From NCBI RefSeq assembly GCF_041949975.1, contig NZ_JBHFQG010000034.1, positions 1 to 38,918 on the forward strand: DNA of 38,918 nt, given 5' to 3'. Position 1 is the first letter of the stretch. Every line of letters begins with the position of its first letter. The notes below the pieces were generated by a model. The model did no database searches. It was given only the letters and a program-made list of their open reading frames with translations, and had not been told where the DNA came from. Origin of the DNA: Alteribacillus sp041949975 (lineage in GTDB: Bacteria > Bacillota > Bacilli > Bacillales > Marinococcaceae). Position numbers and translations under genes: made by a program. This document shows positions 15,868 through 23,992 of the stretch, in pieces.

Positions 15868-17502
15868 ATGAAATTATCGCTGAATATTTTCAGAAAATTC
15901 TTTATGTATTTGTTGTTCACTGTTTCACTGACCGCTTGTGCCAGTGAACCAGATGAAGGAGGAGAAGAAGCTGGAGGAGAAGGAAATGATGCATCTGAAG
16001 AAAATGGAGAGGAAAGTGGAGAAGCATCTGAAGGCGGAGATCTGGTAATAGCTACTTTGTCAGATATAACGGGAATGGATCCGCATGGTTCTAATGATGT
16101 CCCGTCTAGTAATGTTCAGCATAATGTTTTCGAAACACTGGTTATCCAGGATGAAAATATGGAATTGCAGCCTAATCTTGCAGAAGATTGGGAACAAACA
16201 GGAGATACAACGTGGGAGTTTTATCTAAGAGACGATGTTACCTTCCATGATGGAGCAGAGTTTAATGCTGAAGCGGTAAAAGCTAACATTGACCGTATTC
16301 AAGATGAAGATGTAGCTTCTCCGCGAGCTTTCTTGTATGAAATGGTAGAAGAAGTAAACGTAGTAGATGATTATACAGTAGAATTTGTAACAGAGTTTCC
16401 GTTTGCACCGCTTCCTGTTCATCTTGCGCACAGCGGCGGCGGAATTATAAGTCCTGACGCTATTGAAGAAGATTATGCAGCCATGGAAGATGGCGAGCAG
16501 CCAGGGGACTATATTAATGATAACCCACATGGCACCGGTTTGTTTAAATTCCGGGAATGGGACAGCGGAAATGAAGCCGTTTTGGAAAAAAATGAAGATT
16601 ATTGGGGAGATGTCCCGCACGTTGATACTGTCACTTTTAAAGTAACTCCGGAGGACTTAACCAGAGTTGGTGAATTAGAAACTGGTGAAGCTGATATTAT
16701 TTTCCCTGTAAGCCCGAGTGACATGTCAAGAATTGAAAATACGGATGGGACAGATATGTATGTCCAAGACAGCTTAAGTCTTGAATACATTAGTTTTAAC
16801 GTTCAAAAAGAGCCGTTTGATGATAAAAAGGTTCGTCAAGCAATATCGATGGCAGTAGATAAAGAAGCGATTGTTGAAGGTGTAATGGATGGTGCTGCTA
16901 CGGAAGCAGTTGGTCCAATCGGAGAAAAAGTATTTGGGTTTAGTGATGAAGTAGAGGGGCTTGAATATGATCCAGAACAAGCTAAAGAATTGTTGGCAGA
17001 AGCTGGGTATGAAGACGGGTTTTCTACTACTCTATGGACAAACGATGATCGCGAAAGGCAGGATATAGCGGAAGTCGTGCAGCAGCAGCTAAAGGAAATC
17101 GATGTGGATGTTGAAATTGAAGTGCTTGAATGGGGAGCTTACTTAGACAGCACAGCAGAAGGTGAGCATGAGATGTTTATTCTTGGCTGGAGCTCAGTAA
17201 CCGGTGATGCTGACTATGGTATGTATCCATTGTTCCATTCAGATAACCACGGCGATCCTGGGAACCGTTCTTTCTTAGAGAATGAAGAAATTGATGAAGT
17301 ACTTGAAGAAGCACGGAGAGCAGAAGATGAAAGTGAAAGAGAAGAACTGTATAAAGAAGCTATGGAACTTCTTGTAGAAGAAGCACCGATGATTTATTCT
17401 CATCACGATGATTATTTAGTCGGGGTGAGGGATGAAGTAAAAGGTTTCTGGAAGCATCCAAACGGTATTTTTCAATTACAAGATGTTTCTATTGAAGAGT
17501 AA
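15868..17502 (+). CDS. Peptide ABC transporter substrate-binding lipoprotein
   Basis: This is an extracellular SBP_bac_5 family receptor of 544 residues. The signal peptide ends at the lipobox LTAC with the lipidated C24. A strongly acidic Gly/Glu linker (about 27-52) joins it to the binding domain. Family marks include DPHGSNDVPSSNVQHNVFETL, LAEDWEQTGDTTWEFYLRDDVTFHDG, and KVRQAISMAVDKEAIV. It delivers peptides, or possibly glutathione-like ligands, to the permease/ATPase set encoded divergently next to it. It starts at ATG 15868 after GGGGGATGAAGG. The very acidic surface (many Glu/Asp runs) suits a saline outside. It has its own terminator at 17511. Confidence 0.93.
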   Translation: MKLSLNIFRKFFMYLLFTVSLTACASEPDEGGEEAGGEGNDASEENGEESGEASEGGDLVIATLSDITGMDPHGSNDVPSSNVQHNVFETLVIQDENMELQPNLAEDWEQTGDTTWEFYLRDDVTFHDGAEFNAEAVKANIDRIQDEDVASPRAFLYEMVEEVNVVDDYTVEFVTEFPFAPLPVHLAHSGGGIISPDAIEEDYAAMEDGEQPGDYINDNPHGTGLFKFREWDSGNEAVLEKNEDYWGDVPHVDTVTFKVTPEDLTRVGELETGEADIIFPVSPSDMSRIENTDGTDMYVQDSLSLEYISFNVQKEPFDDKKVRQAISMAVDKEAIVEGVMDGAATEAVGPIGEKVFGFSDEVEGLEYDPEQAKELLAEAGYEDGFSTTLWTNDDRERQDIAEVVQQQLKEIDVDVEIEVLEWGAYLDSTAEGEHEMFILGWSSVTGDADYGMYPLFHSDNHGDPGNRSFLENEEIDEVLEEARRAEDESEREELYKEAMELLVEEAPMIYSHHDDYLVGVRDEVKGFWKHPNGIFQLQDVSIEE

Positions 17503-17510
17503 ACAAACAA

Positions 17511-17540
17511 AGCCCTATCTGCAAAAAAGCGGATAGGGCT
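17511..17540. terminator. Bidirectional terminator between binding-protein gene and treR
   Basis: AGCCCTATCTGC (17511-17522) pairs with GCGGATAGGGCT (17529-17540), with one T-G wobble and a six-A loop. The two genes converge here. Confidence 0.8.
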
Positions 17541-17558
17541 ATTATAAATAATTATCTT

Positions 17559-18272
17559 TTACCGGTTTCGACGGGCAAAATCGACAAACTTAAATTTATC
17601 AGGTCGGTGCCGTGATTCTGTATATTGAAAAAAAGTAGTGTCTTCTAAATACACATAGTTTTTTACAACTACAATACTTGAAAACTCGTCGAGGTCTAAA
17701 AGGTTTTTGTCTTCTTCATCAGGATCTTCCACGGTAACCTCTTTTTTAGCAAAGCTGATCGTTAATCCTAAGACAGATTCCACATAGTGATAAATGGAAT
17801 CGGCACAAATTTCTTTGGTTAAAGAAGGCACCATTTTTTTTAATAGAAAGTCTTTGTCATAAATAATTTTTTCTCCATCAATTTCTCGTACTCTGCCAAT
17901 TTTCCAGACGGTTTCTTTATCTGGAATTAAAAATTGTCTTTTAATATCCTCATTAGGAATTGTTTCTTGAAAAGTGGTAACGATGGTAGAAACTCTTCCT
18001 TCCATATTTTGAGCTAGTTCTTTAAAGCTGACCAACCCGGAAACCGGAAATGTTACTTTGTTGATATCAAGAACAACTGAGCCTTTTCCTTGAATTTTTT
18101 GAATGTACCCATGTTCTGATAATAGTTTAAGGGCTTTGCGGATTGTTTCTCTAGAAGTAGAATACTCCTTTACTAACTGATTTTCAGAAGGAAGAAGGTT
18201 TCCTGGCCGGAAGTGTCCGTTTTTAACTTTTTCCGCAATGTTATCGTAAATATGAACATATTTTTTTTTCAT
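17559..18272 (-). CDS. treR: Trehalose operon repressor, GntR/HutC family
   Basis: This is a 237-residue regulator with an N-terminal winged helix-turn-helix (about 1-70; LLPSENQLVKEYSTSRETIR) and a UTRA effector domain (FPVSGLVSFKELAQNMEGR ... CADSIYHYVE ... VVVKNYVYLEDTTFFQYTES) ending in DFARRNR. It matches Bacillus TreR closely. TreR binds palindromes of the TTGTATATACAA type and is released by trehalose-6-phosphate. Two such sites lie upstream of treP. I chose ATG 18272 because GGTGAT lies a few bases upstream; a GTG at 18284 is in frame. It is the third gene of the tre operon, placed just after treA. Confidence 0.93.
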   Translation of the reverse strand: MKKKYVHIYDNIAEKVKNGHFRPGNLLPSENQLVKEYSTSRETIRKALKLLSEHGYIQKIQGKGSVVLDINKVTFPVSGLVSFKELAQNMEGRVSTIVTTFQETIPNEDIKRQFLIPDKETVWKIGRVREIDGEKIIYDKDFLLKKMVPSLTKEICADSIYHYVESVLGLTISFAKKEVTVEDPDEEDKNLLDLDEFSSIVVVKNYVYLEDTTFFQYTESRHRPDKFKFVDFARRNR

Positions 18273-18291
18273 ATCGATCACCAAATGTTTT

Positions 18292-19971
18292 TTATGTTAA
18301 CAAATAAGCTACTGATTCATACGGACGAAGAAGTACGTTATCTATTGTGTTGGATGAATCGTCATAATTAGATAGTAAAACACGGCTTTCCTTCTGCAGT
18401 AAATATTTAAAAGTTTCTTGAAGTTGGAACGTGGTTTCTTCCTGATAGAAATTGTTTAACACTAATAACGCTTCATTTTTGTCGGTACGGATATATGAAA
18501 AAATTTGCGGATGATCAGCCAGCAGCAATTGATAATCTCCTGTTGTAATGATTTCATATTGTTTTCGTAACTGAATTAATTTCTGATAATGATAAAAAAT
18601 AGAATTTTCATCTTCGATCGCTTTTTCTGCATTAATCTCTTCATAGTTTGGTGCAACTGGAATCCACGGAGTACCAGATGTAAAGCCTGCATTGTTTTCA
18701 TTATTCCATTGGACCGGTGTCCGTGAATTATCTCTAGATTTAGCTTTTATAATATCCAAAATTTCATTTTCCGGAACCCTTTTGCTTTTTAATATCTCAT
18801 AATAATTAAGGGTTTCAACATCACGATAATCATCGATATTATCAAATTTGGGATTTGTCATCCCGAATTCTTCACCCTGATAAATATAAGGAGTGCCCTG
18901 CATGAGATGAATAGCAGTTCCAAGCATTTTAGCAGATTTGTTATAAAATGCACCGTCATCACCGAATCTAGTTACGACTCTTGGCTGGTCATGGTTGCAC
19001 CAAAACAGTGCATTCCAGCCTCCGCCTTTATGCATTTCAGTTTGCCAGGTGGATAAAATGTTTTTTAGCTGGAGAAAATCAAAATCAGCTAAGGCCCATT
19101 TTTCACCGTTCGGATAATCTACTTTGAGATGATGAAAATTAAAAGTCATGCTAAGTTCGTTACGGTCAGGGCGTGTATATTTAATGCAATCCTCAATTGT
19201 CGTAGACGACATTTCTCCTACAGTCATGACATCATATTTAGCAAAAACATTTTCATTCATTTCATTGATAAATTCGTGGATTCGCGGGCCGTCGGTATAG
19301 AATTTACGTCCGTCTCCAGGAGCTTTACTTCCATCATCATTTGGGAAGTCCTGATCTTTGGATATTAAATTAATAACATCCAGCCGAAAGCCATCTACGC
19401 CTTTTTTAAACCAAAAATCCATCATATCATAAACATCTTTGCGAAGTTCTTCATTTTCCCAGTTTAAGTCTGCCTGAGTGACATCAAATAAATGGAGATA
19501 GTATTGACCAGTTTTCTCATCATATTTCCAGGCCGTACCCCCAAATTTCGATTCCCAATTATTAGGCTCGCTGCCGTTTACGGGATCCTTCCATATATAA
19601 TAGTCACGGTACGGGTTGTTCCTTGAAGATGCTGCTTGTTTAAACCACTTATGTTCTGTAGAAGTATGATTAACTACAATATCCATGATTATTTTTAAAT
19701 CTCTTTTGTGAGCTTCTTCTAATAACTTATCAAAATCTTCCATGGTTCCGTATTCATGATGAATCGAATAATAGTCACTTATATCATACCCGTTATCTTT
19801 TTGTGGGGAAGAATAAATAGGGGTCAGCCATAAAACATCTACACCTAGCTTCTTTAAGTAATCAAGTTTTTCTATAATACCTTGAATATCACCAACACCA
19901 TTACCTGTCGTATCATTAAAACTCTTCGGGTATATTTGGTAAACAACAGATTTTCTCCACCATTCGTTCAT
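18292..19971 (-). CDS. treA: Trehalose-6-phosphate hydrolase
   Basis: This GH13 alpha,alpha-phosphotrehalase splits trehalose-6-phosphate into glucose and glucose-6-phosphate. It has 559 residues from ATG 19971, which follows GAGGTGG. Catalytic residues are in place: D198 in GVDGFRLDVIN (nucleophile), E253 in VGEMSS (acid/base) and D328 in NHDQPR. The N-terminal WWRKSVVYQIYPKSFND and the region I GNGVGDIQGIIEKLDYL are as in Bacillus TreA. It lies between treP and treR in one transcription unit. An in-frame start at 19983 is less likely because it sits on the ribosome binding site. Confidence 0.95.
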   Translation of the reverse strand: MNEWWRKSVVYQIYPKSFNDTTGNGVGDIQGIIEKLDYLKKLGVDVLWLTPIYSSPQKDNGYDISDYYSIHHEYGTMEDFDKLLEEAHKRDLKIIMDIVVNHTSTEHKWFKQAASSRNNPYRDYYIWKDPVNGSEPNNWESKFGGTAWKYDEKTGQYYLHLFDVTQADLNWENEELRKDVYDMMDFWFKKGVDGFRLDVINLISKDQDFPNDDGSKAPGDGRKFYTDGPRIHEFINEMNENVFAKYDVMTVGEMSSTTIEDCIKYTRPDRNELSMTFNFHHLKVDYPNGEKWALADFDFLQLKNILSTWQTEMHKGGGWNALFWCNHDQPRVVTRFGDDGAFYNKSAKMLGTAIHLMQGTPYIYQGEEFGMTNPKFDNIDDYRDVETLNYYEILKSKRVPENEILDIIKAKSRDNSRTPVQWNNENNAGFTSGTPWIPVAPNYEEINAEKAIEDENSIFYHYQKLIQLRKQYEIITTGDYQLLLADHPQIFSYIRTDKNEALLVLNNFYQEETTFQLQETFKYLLQKESRVLLSNYDDSSNTIDNVLLRPYESVAYLLT

Positions 19972-20076
19972 GATAAACACCACCTCAAATAATTTAAAAA
20001 TGATTAAATAAAGAAGTAAACCATTGTCTTCCCCCTAAGGGAAGCCAATGGTAAAACTATCCTCAGAACAGAGCGC

Positions 20077-21498
20077 TTATACTTCAACTTTTTTTAATTT
20101 TACATAAAGATATGTCAACTCAAACGGCACGACGATTGAGATGACCATGCCAATGGCAAAAGGGAGCCAGTATTGCGTATAAATAGAGAAGATTCCTGGA
20201 ATGCCGCCGACGCCGATAGAAGTAGCAAGTACACCATTTACAGTAATGAAAACAGCGGCTACAGCTGAACCAATGACGGCACAAACAAATGGAAAACGAT
20301 AACGCAAATTAACACCAAACAATGCTGGCTCCGTTACACCTAAAAAGGCCGAGATACCTGATGACAAGGACAATCCTTTAAGTTTTTCATCTCTTGTCGC
20401 TATCATAATTGCAAAGGCAGCGGCACCTTGCGCAATATTAGATAAAGCAAGAATAGGCCATAAGAAAGTACCTTCCAAGTTACTGCCAATTAATTGCAGG
20501 TCAACAGCTAGGAATGTATGATGCAGCCCTGTTACTACCAATGGGGCATAAAGAAGTCCATAGAGTAACCCGCCAACAGCTGCAAAGTTATTAAAGGTGT
20601 TTACGAAGAAATCGGTAATGACGTTACTTATTGTAAACATAACCGGTCCTATGACGATAAAAGCCAAAAATCCAGTGATCAAAAGGGCTCCTGGTGCGAC
20701 AATTAACATAGATATCGCATCTGGAACTCTTTTTTTAAGGAAAATTTCTATTTTTGCTAGTACATATGAAGCAAATAAGATAGGAAGAACTTGTCCTTGG
20801 TAACCAATTTTTTCGATGTCAAAACCAAACAAATTCCAAATTGGTACTTCTCCAGCTTCTTTCGCTTCTCCGTAACCATGTGCATTCAGGAGGTCAGGGT
20901 GCACGAGGACCAGCCCCATGACAATACCTAAGAGGGGGTTGCCTCCGAATTTTTTAACGGCGGACCAGCCGATTAAACCGGGCAAAAACACAAAGGCGGT
21001 ACTAGCGATGACGTTAATGATATCTGCAAGATCTGCCCATTGTGTATGAACATCTACGACGGACTGACCTTCATAAAAAATATCCGGGCCGGTAAGTATG
21101 TTATTAATCCCCAGCAAAAGCCCAGCAGTAACAATAGCTGGTAGAATTGGAATAAAAATATCGGCCAGCATTTTAACGAGTTTTTGAAGCATATTCATGT
21201 TTTGTTCTGCTGCAGCTTTTGTTTCTTCTTTAGAGGATTCTTCTATCCCTGTGATTTTTATTAGTTCTTGATAAGCTTTTTCTACTGCACCTTGTCCAAT
21301 TATCACTTGAAATTGGCCGCTTGTAGAAAAAGCGCCCCTAACAATGTCTATATTTTCTAGTTTTTCTTGATCAACTTTACTCTCATCATGAAGAGCAAAA
21401 CGAAGCCTTGTGACGCAATGTGTGACAGATGCAATATTTTCTTCTCCGCCTATGGCTTCAATAACCTGTTCTACAGATTTTTTTGTCACCTTAGCCAT
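20077..21498 (-). CDS. treP: PTS trehalose-specific enzyme IIBC
   Basis: This membrane permease imports trehalose and phosphorylates it to trehalose-6-phosphate. Residues 1-80 are the EIIB domain, with the phosphorylated cysteine C28 in VTHCVTRLRF. About 105-470 is the EIIC domain with ten or so hydrophobic segments, GLHHTFLAVDLQ and the GITEPALFG-like LGVTEPALFGVNLRYRFP loop. No EIIA domain is fused (473 residues, like Bacillus TreP), so a general EIIA-Glc protein from elsewhere must serve it. The start ATG 21498 follows AGGAGGT. It is the first gene of treP-treA-treR. Confidence 0.95.
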   Translation of the reverse strand: MAKVTKKSVEQVIEAIGGEENIASVTHCVTRLRFALHDESKVDQEKLENIDIVRGAFSTSGQFQVIIGQGAVEKAYQELIKITGIEESSKEETKAAAEQNMNMLQKLVKMLADIFIPILPAIVTAGLLLGINNILTGPDIFYEGQSVVDVHTQWADLADIINVIASTAFVFLPGLIGWSAVKKFGGNPLLGIVMGLVLVHPDLLNAHGYGEAKEAGEVPIWNLFGFDIEKIGYQGQVLPILFASYVLAKIEIFLKKRVPDAISMLIVAPGALLITGFLAFIVIGPVMFTISNVITDFFVNTFNNFAAVGGLLYGLLYAPLVVTGLHHTFLAVDLQLIGSNLEGTFLWPILALSNIAQGAAAFAIMIATRDEKLKGLSLSSGISAFLGVTEPALFGVNLRYRFPFVCAVIGSAVAAVFITVNGVLATSIGVGGIPGIFSIYTQYWLPFAIGMVISIVVPFELTYLYVKLKKVEV

Positions 21499-21513
21499 TC
21501 TTTTTTACCTCCT

Positions 21514-21528
21514 AGTAAACGTTTTCAT
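21514..21528 (-). promoter_or_regulatory. CcpA (cre) site in the treP leader
   Basis: On the minus strand ATGAAAACGTTTACT fits the cre consensus WTGNAANCGNWNNCW at every position. It lies between the treP promoter and ribosome binding site, where bound CcpA would block elongation. This is predicted from sequence only. Confidence 0.7.
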
Positions 21529-21601
21529 AATCTCTCTAACACGAAGCGAAAAATGGAAGGAATGTAGTAAATTCCAAGAATAAATCCGCTTACATTTGAG
21601 C

Positions 21602-21613
21602 TTGTATATACAA
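21602..21613. promoter_or_regulatory. TreR operator 1
   Basis: The perfect palindrome TTGTATATACAA is the known TreR recognition type. It lies downstream of the predicted treP promoter, centred 35 bases from operator 2. Confidence 0.8.
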
Positions 21614-21628
21614 ATATAAAGCAATTGT

Positions 21629-21657
21629 AGTTTAACTTGTATATACAAATAGGTCAA
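21629..21657 (-). promoter_or_regulatory. treP promoter with TreR operator 2 in its spacer
   Basis: On the minus strand TTGACC (21657-21652), 17 bases and TAAACT (21634-21629) form the promoter. A second perfect TTGTATATACAA palindrome (21637-21648) fills the spacer, so TreR binding should exclude RNA polymerase. Confidence 0.75.
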
Positions 21658-21784
21658 CCATAAATTTTAAGCAGAATGGCTTAGTTCGAAATTTTGCTCT
21701 TAGTATAGGGAGGTTATGCTAAAATATAATAGAAATTATGAGGATCGAAATAAAAGATCAACAGGAAAATGAGGTGATGTTCAA

Positions 21785-22357
21785 TTGCAGCAATGGAGAA
21801 TTTTCATCGCTTTTTTTCGTTCAAGTCTGCTCGGTTATGGAGGAGGACCTGCAGTCATTCCATTATTCCATAAAGAAGTTGTCCAAATTTTGAAATGGAT
21901 GGACGATGAAGAATTCAACGATATACTGGCTCTTGGCAATACGCTGCCCGGTCCGATTGCCACAAAAATGGCAGGATTTATCGGATACAAAATAGGCGGG
22001 ATTGCAGGAATGCTGAATGCTGTAATTGCCACTATATTACCGACCATCGTGTTAATGATTATATTTCTAACAGTCTTAACTTCATACAAAGATCAGCCGT
22101 GGGTTCAAGGAATGGCGAATGGAGTCCTGCCAGTTGTTGGTGTAATGATGGCTGCATTAACGTGGCAATTTTTTAAAAAAGGGAAAGAGACTTCAGGGTG
22201 GCTGCAGGTGATTATTCTTAGTTTAATAAGTATCCTTTCCATTGTTATATTTCATATTCATCCGGGTGTGATTATAGCGGGTATTCTTGTTTATGCAATA
22301 CTGAAACCTGTAAAAACCGAAGACCAGCAAAAGAGAACAAGGGAGGAAGTCAATTGA
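21785..22357 (+). CDS. Chromate transporter half-protein, subunit 1 (ChrA family, YwrB/YwrA type)
   Basis: This is a 190-residue membrane protein of one ChrA half. LLGYGGGPAVIPLF near the N-terminus and LPGPIATKMAGFIGY are the family signature. Short-chain ChrA proteins occur as gene pairs whose products probably work as heterodimers in chromate efflux, exchanging or extruding the anion. The start is TTG at 21785, eight bases after GAGGTG. Its stop overlaps the start of the second half by TTGA. A physiological substrate other than chromate is possible. Confidence 0.9.
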   Translation: MQQWRIFIAFFRSSLLGYGGGPAVIPLFHKEVVQILKWMDDEEFNDILALGNTLPGPIATKMAGFIGYKIGGIAGMLNAVIATILPTIVLMIIFLTVLTSYKDQPWVQGMANGVLPVVGVMMAALTWQFFKKGKETSGWLQVIILSLISILSIVIFHIHPGVIIAGILVYAILKPVKTEDQQKRTREEVN

Positions 22358-22887
22358 TTTACATAGAAATATTCCTTGCTTTTTTTTGGCCCGGCATCTT
22401 AGGGTATGGGGGAGGTCCGGCTTCTATCCCTCTTATCCAGTACGAAGTTGTAGAGCGTTATGCATGGATGTCTAATGAAGAATTCAGTGAAGTACTTGCA
22501 TTTGGAAATGCCCTCCCCGGACCGATAGCAACAAAAATGGCAGGATATATTGGGTATGATGTAGCTGGAATACCTGGAGCGATTGCCGGCACCGTTGCTA
22601 CGGTGGCACCTTCCTTATTTTTGATGATTGTTTTGCTCCGTTTTTTAATGAAACATAAAGAATCGCCAAAGGTAAAACGCATGAGCACGCTCGTCCGCCC
22701 GACTATTGCGGTGCTGCTTGGGATTATAGCGTGGCAGTTTATTGGAGATTCTTTTCAGCAATCTGGGGCCATTCATACGTTGTTAATAGCTGCTGCAGGC
22801 TGGTTTGCATTAGAGAAATACTCAATTCATCCGGCATTTGTAGTAGCAGGCGGTTTAGTTTATGGTGCCATTTTTCTAACTCCTTAA
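22354..22887 (+). CDS. Chromate transporter half-protein, subunit 2 (ChrA family)
   Basis: This is the second 177-residue half, with LGYGGGPASIPLIQYEVV and LPGPIATKMAGYIGYDVAG repeated at the same places as in subunit 1. The two halves are paralogues encoded in tandem. The start is TTG at 22354, overlapping the stop of subunit 1, with GGGAGGAAG upstream inside that gene; translation is therefore probably coupled. Both genes of the pair begin with TTG, which keeps expression low. About six hydrophobic segments are visible. Confidence 0.9.
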   Translation: MIYIEIFLAFFWPGILGYGGGPASIPLIQYEVVERYAWMSNEEFSEVLAFGNALPGPIATKMAGYIGYDVAGIPGAIAGTVATVAPSLFLMIVLLRFLMKHKESPKVKRMSTLVRPTIAVLLGIIAWQFIGDSFQQSGAIHTLLIAAAGWFALEKYSIHPAFVVAGGLVYGAIFLTP

Positions 22888-22929
22888 AAAGGTTTTATTC
22901 CTTTAAAAGAAAGGAACAGGAAACTAAAG

Positions 22930-23832
22930 GTGGGTAACAAGGAGGAGAAATATGGAACAAAAGTGGAGTTTGAAAGTGATGGTTTATTAAAAGGGATGCT
23001 GACTATTCCGGATGCAGATGACAATTCTCCACTACCGGCAATTGTTTTCATTCACGGCTCTGGGCCGCTGGATAAGGATGAAAATGTAAAGAAATTAAAG
23101 CTTAATGTGTTTAACCGGTTAGCAGAATGGCTTGCTGATCAAGATATTGCAAGTTTGCGCTATGACAAACGCGGTACCGGGGAAAGATCTGGATCATACC
23201 ACCGTAAAGGAGTATGGGACCTAATCAGCGATTCTGTAACAGCAGTGAGTTTTCTAAAAGCTCCTCCCAAAATTGACAGCAGTAAAGTATTTATTTTAGG
23301 GCATAGTGAAGGCGGGATGATCGCACCTGAAATAGCTAGTTAAAGGTGTTATAATGCTTGCATCTACTGCCAAACCGCTCATCGAGATTTTAATAGAGCA
23401 AAGTGAACGGTTTGAACGAGAAGTGAGCGAAGGCTCTAGCTTTTTGTACAAGTTTCTTCGGTTGATGAGAGCTCATAAAAACATAAGGAAAAGGCAAGAA
23501 AAATTTCTTGAAAAAACATTACATAATAAAAAAGACTTCTACCGCAGCGGCGGGATTGCTAAGGTGAATGCGAAATGGTTTCAAGAACATCGTGCATTTA
23601 ACCCTGCTGATTCAATAAAATGCTGTAAACGGAGCGTAATAAAATTGCTCGACTTACAGAAGGACCAGCTGAAGTACATGTGGTTGATAATATGAATCAC
23701 ATTTTGCGCCTGCAGGATGAACCAGAAACCTTATTAAATATAAAAAAATTTATAAAAGATACGGTGAAAAAGAGCTCGCGCCCCATTATTAGATATTATA
23801 CAGCCATGCCTATTAAAAATATATTGGAATGA
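22930..23832 (+). pseudogene. Broken alpha/beta hydrolase gene
   Basis: The first frame (22930-23343) has VFIHGSGPLDKDEN (oxyanion region), SLRYDKRGTGERSG and the nucleophile elbow GHSEGG, then stops after PEIAS. The reading continues one frame over (VKGVIMLASTAKPL ... WFQEHRAFNPAD) to about 23620. A further shift leads to KIARLTEGPAEVHVVDNMNH, with the catalytic histidine, and then ILRLQDEP, ending at 23832. The segment that normally holds the catalytic aspartate (PVLxITGGKD) is missing between the last two parts. Two frameshifts and an internal deletion make it non-functional. It follows the chromate transporter pair and could once have been co-transcribed with it. Confidence 0.85.
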
Positions 23833-23854
23833 AAAAATGAAAATAGATTAGGGT

Positions 23855-23900
23855 AAAAAAACCAATACCTGCAATCATTATTGCAGGTATTGGTTTTTTA
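23855..23900. terminator. Strong bidirectional terminator
   Basis: AAAAACCAATACCTGCAAT pairs perfectly with ATTGCAGGTATTGGTTTTT around a four-base loop. It closes the hydrolase pseudogene transcript and shields the BCCT gene. Confidence 0.9.
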
Positions 23901-23992
23901 GAAAGAAAAATAATATTTTACATCTATAAAGCACCATGTTATATTCGTTTTTTGTGTCAATAAGGAAGTGAAAAAAGTATGAAGGAGCGAAT

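Noticed and set aside
16225..16620. Minus-strand ORF of 131 codons within the binding-protein gene
   Set aside because: Mirror frame of an acidic protein; no start signal and no conserved content.
22930..23695. Two separate genes in the hydrolase region
   Set aside because: The pieces are consecutive parts of one alpha/beta hydrolase in shifted frames, so they are one broken gene.
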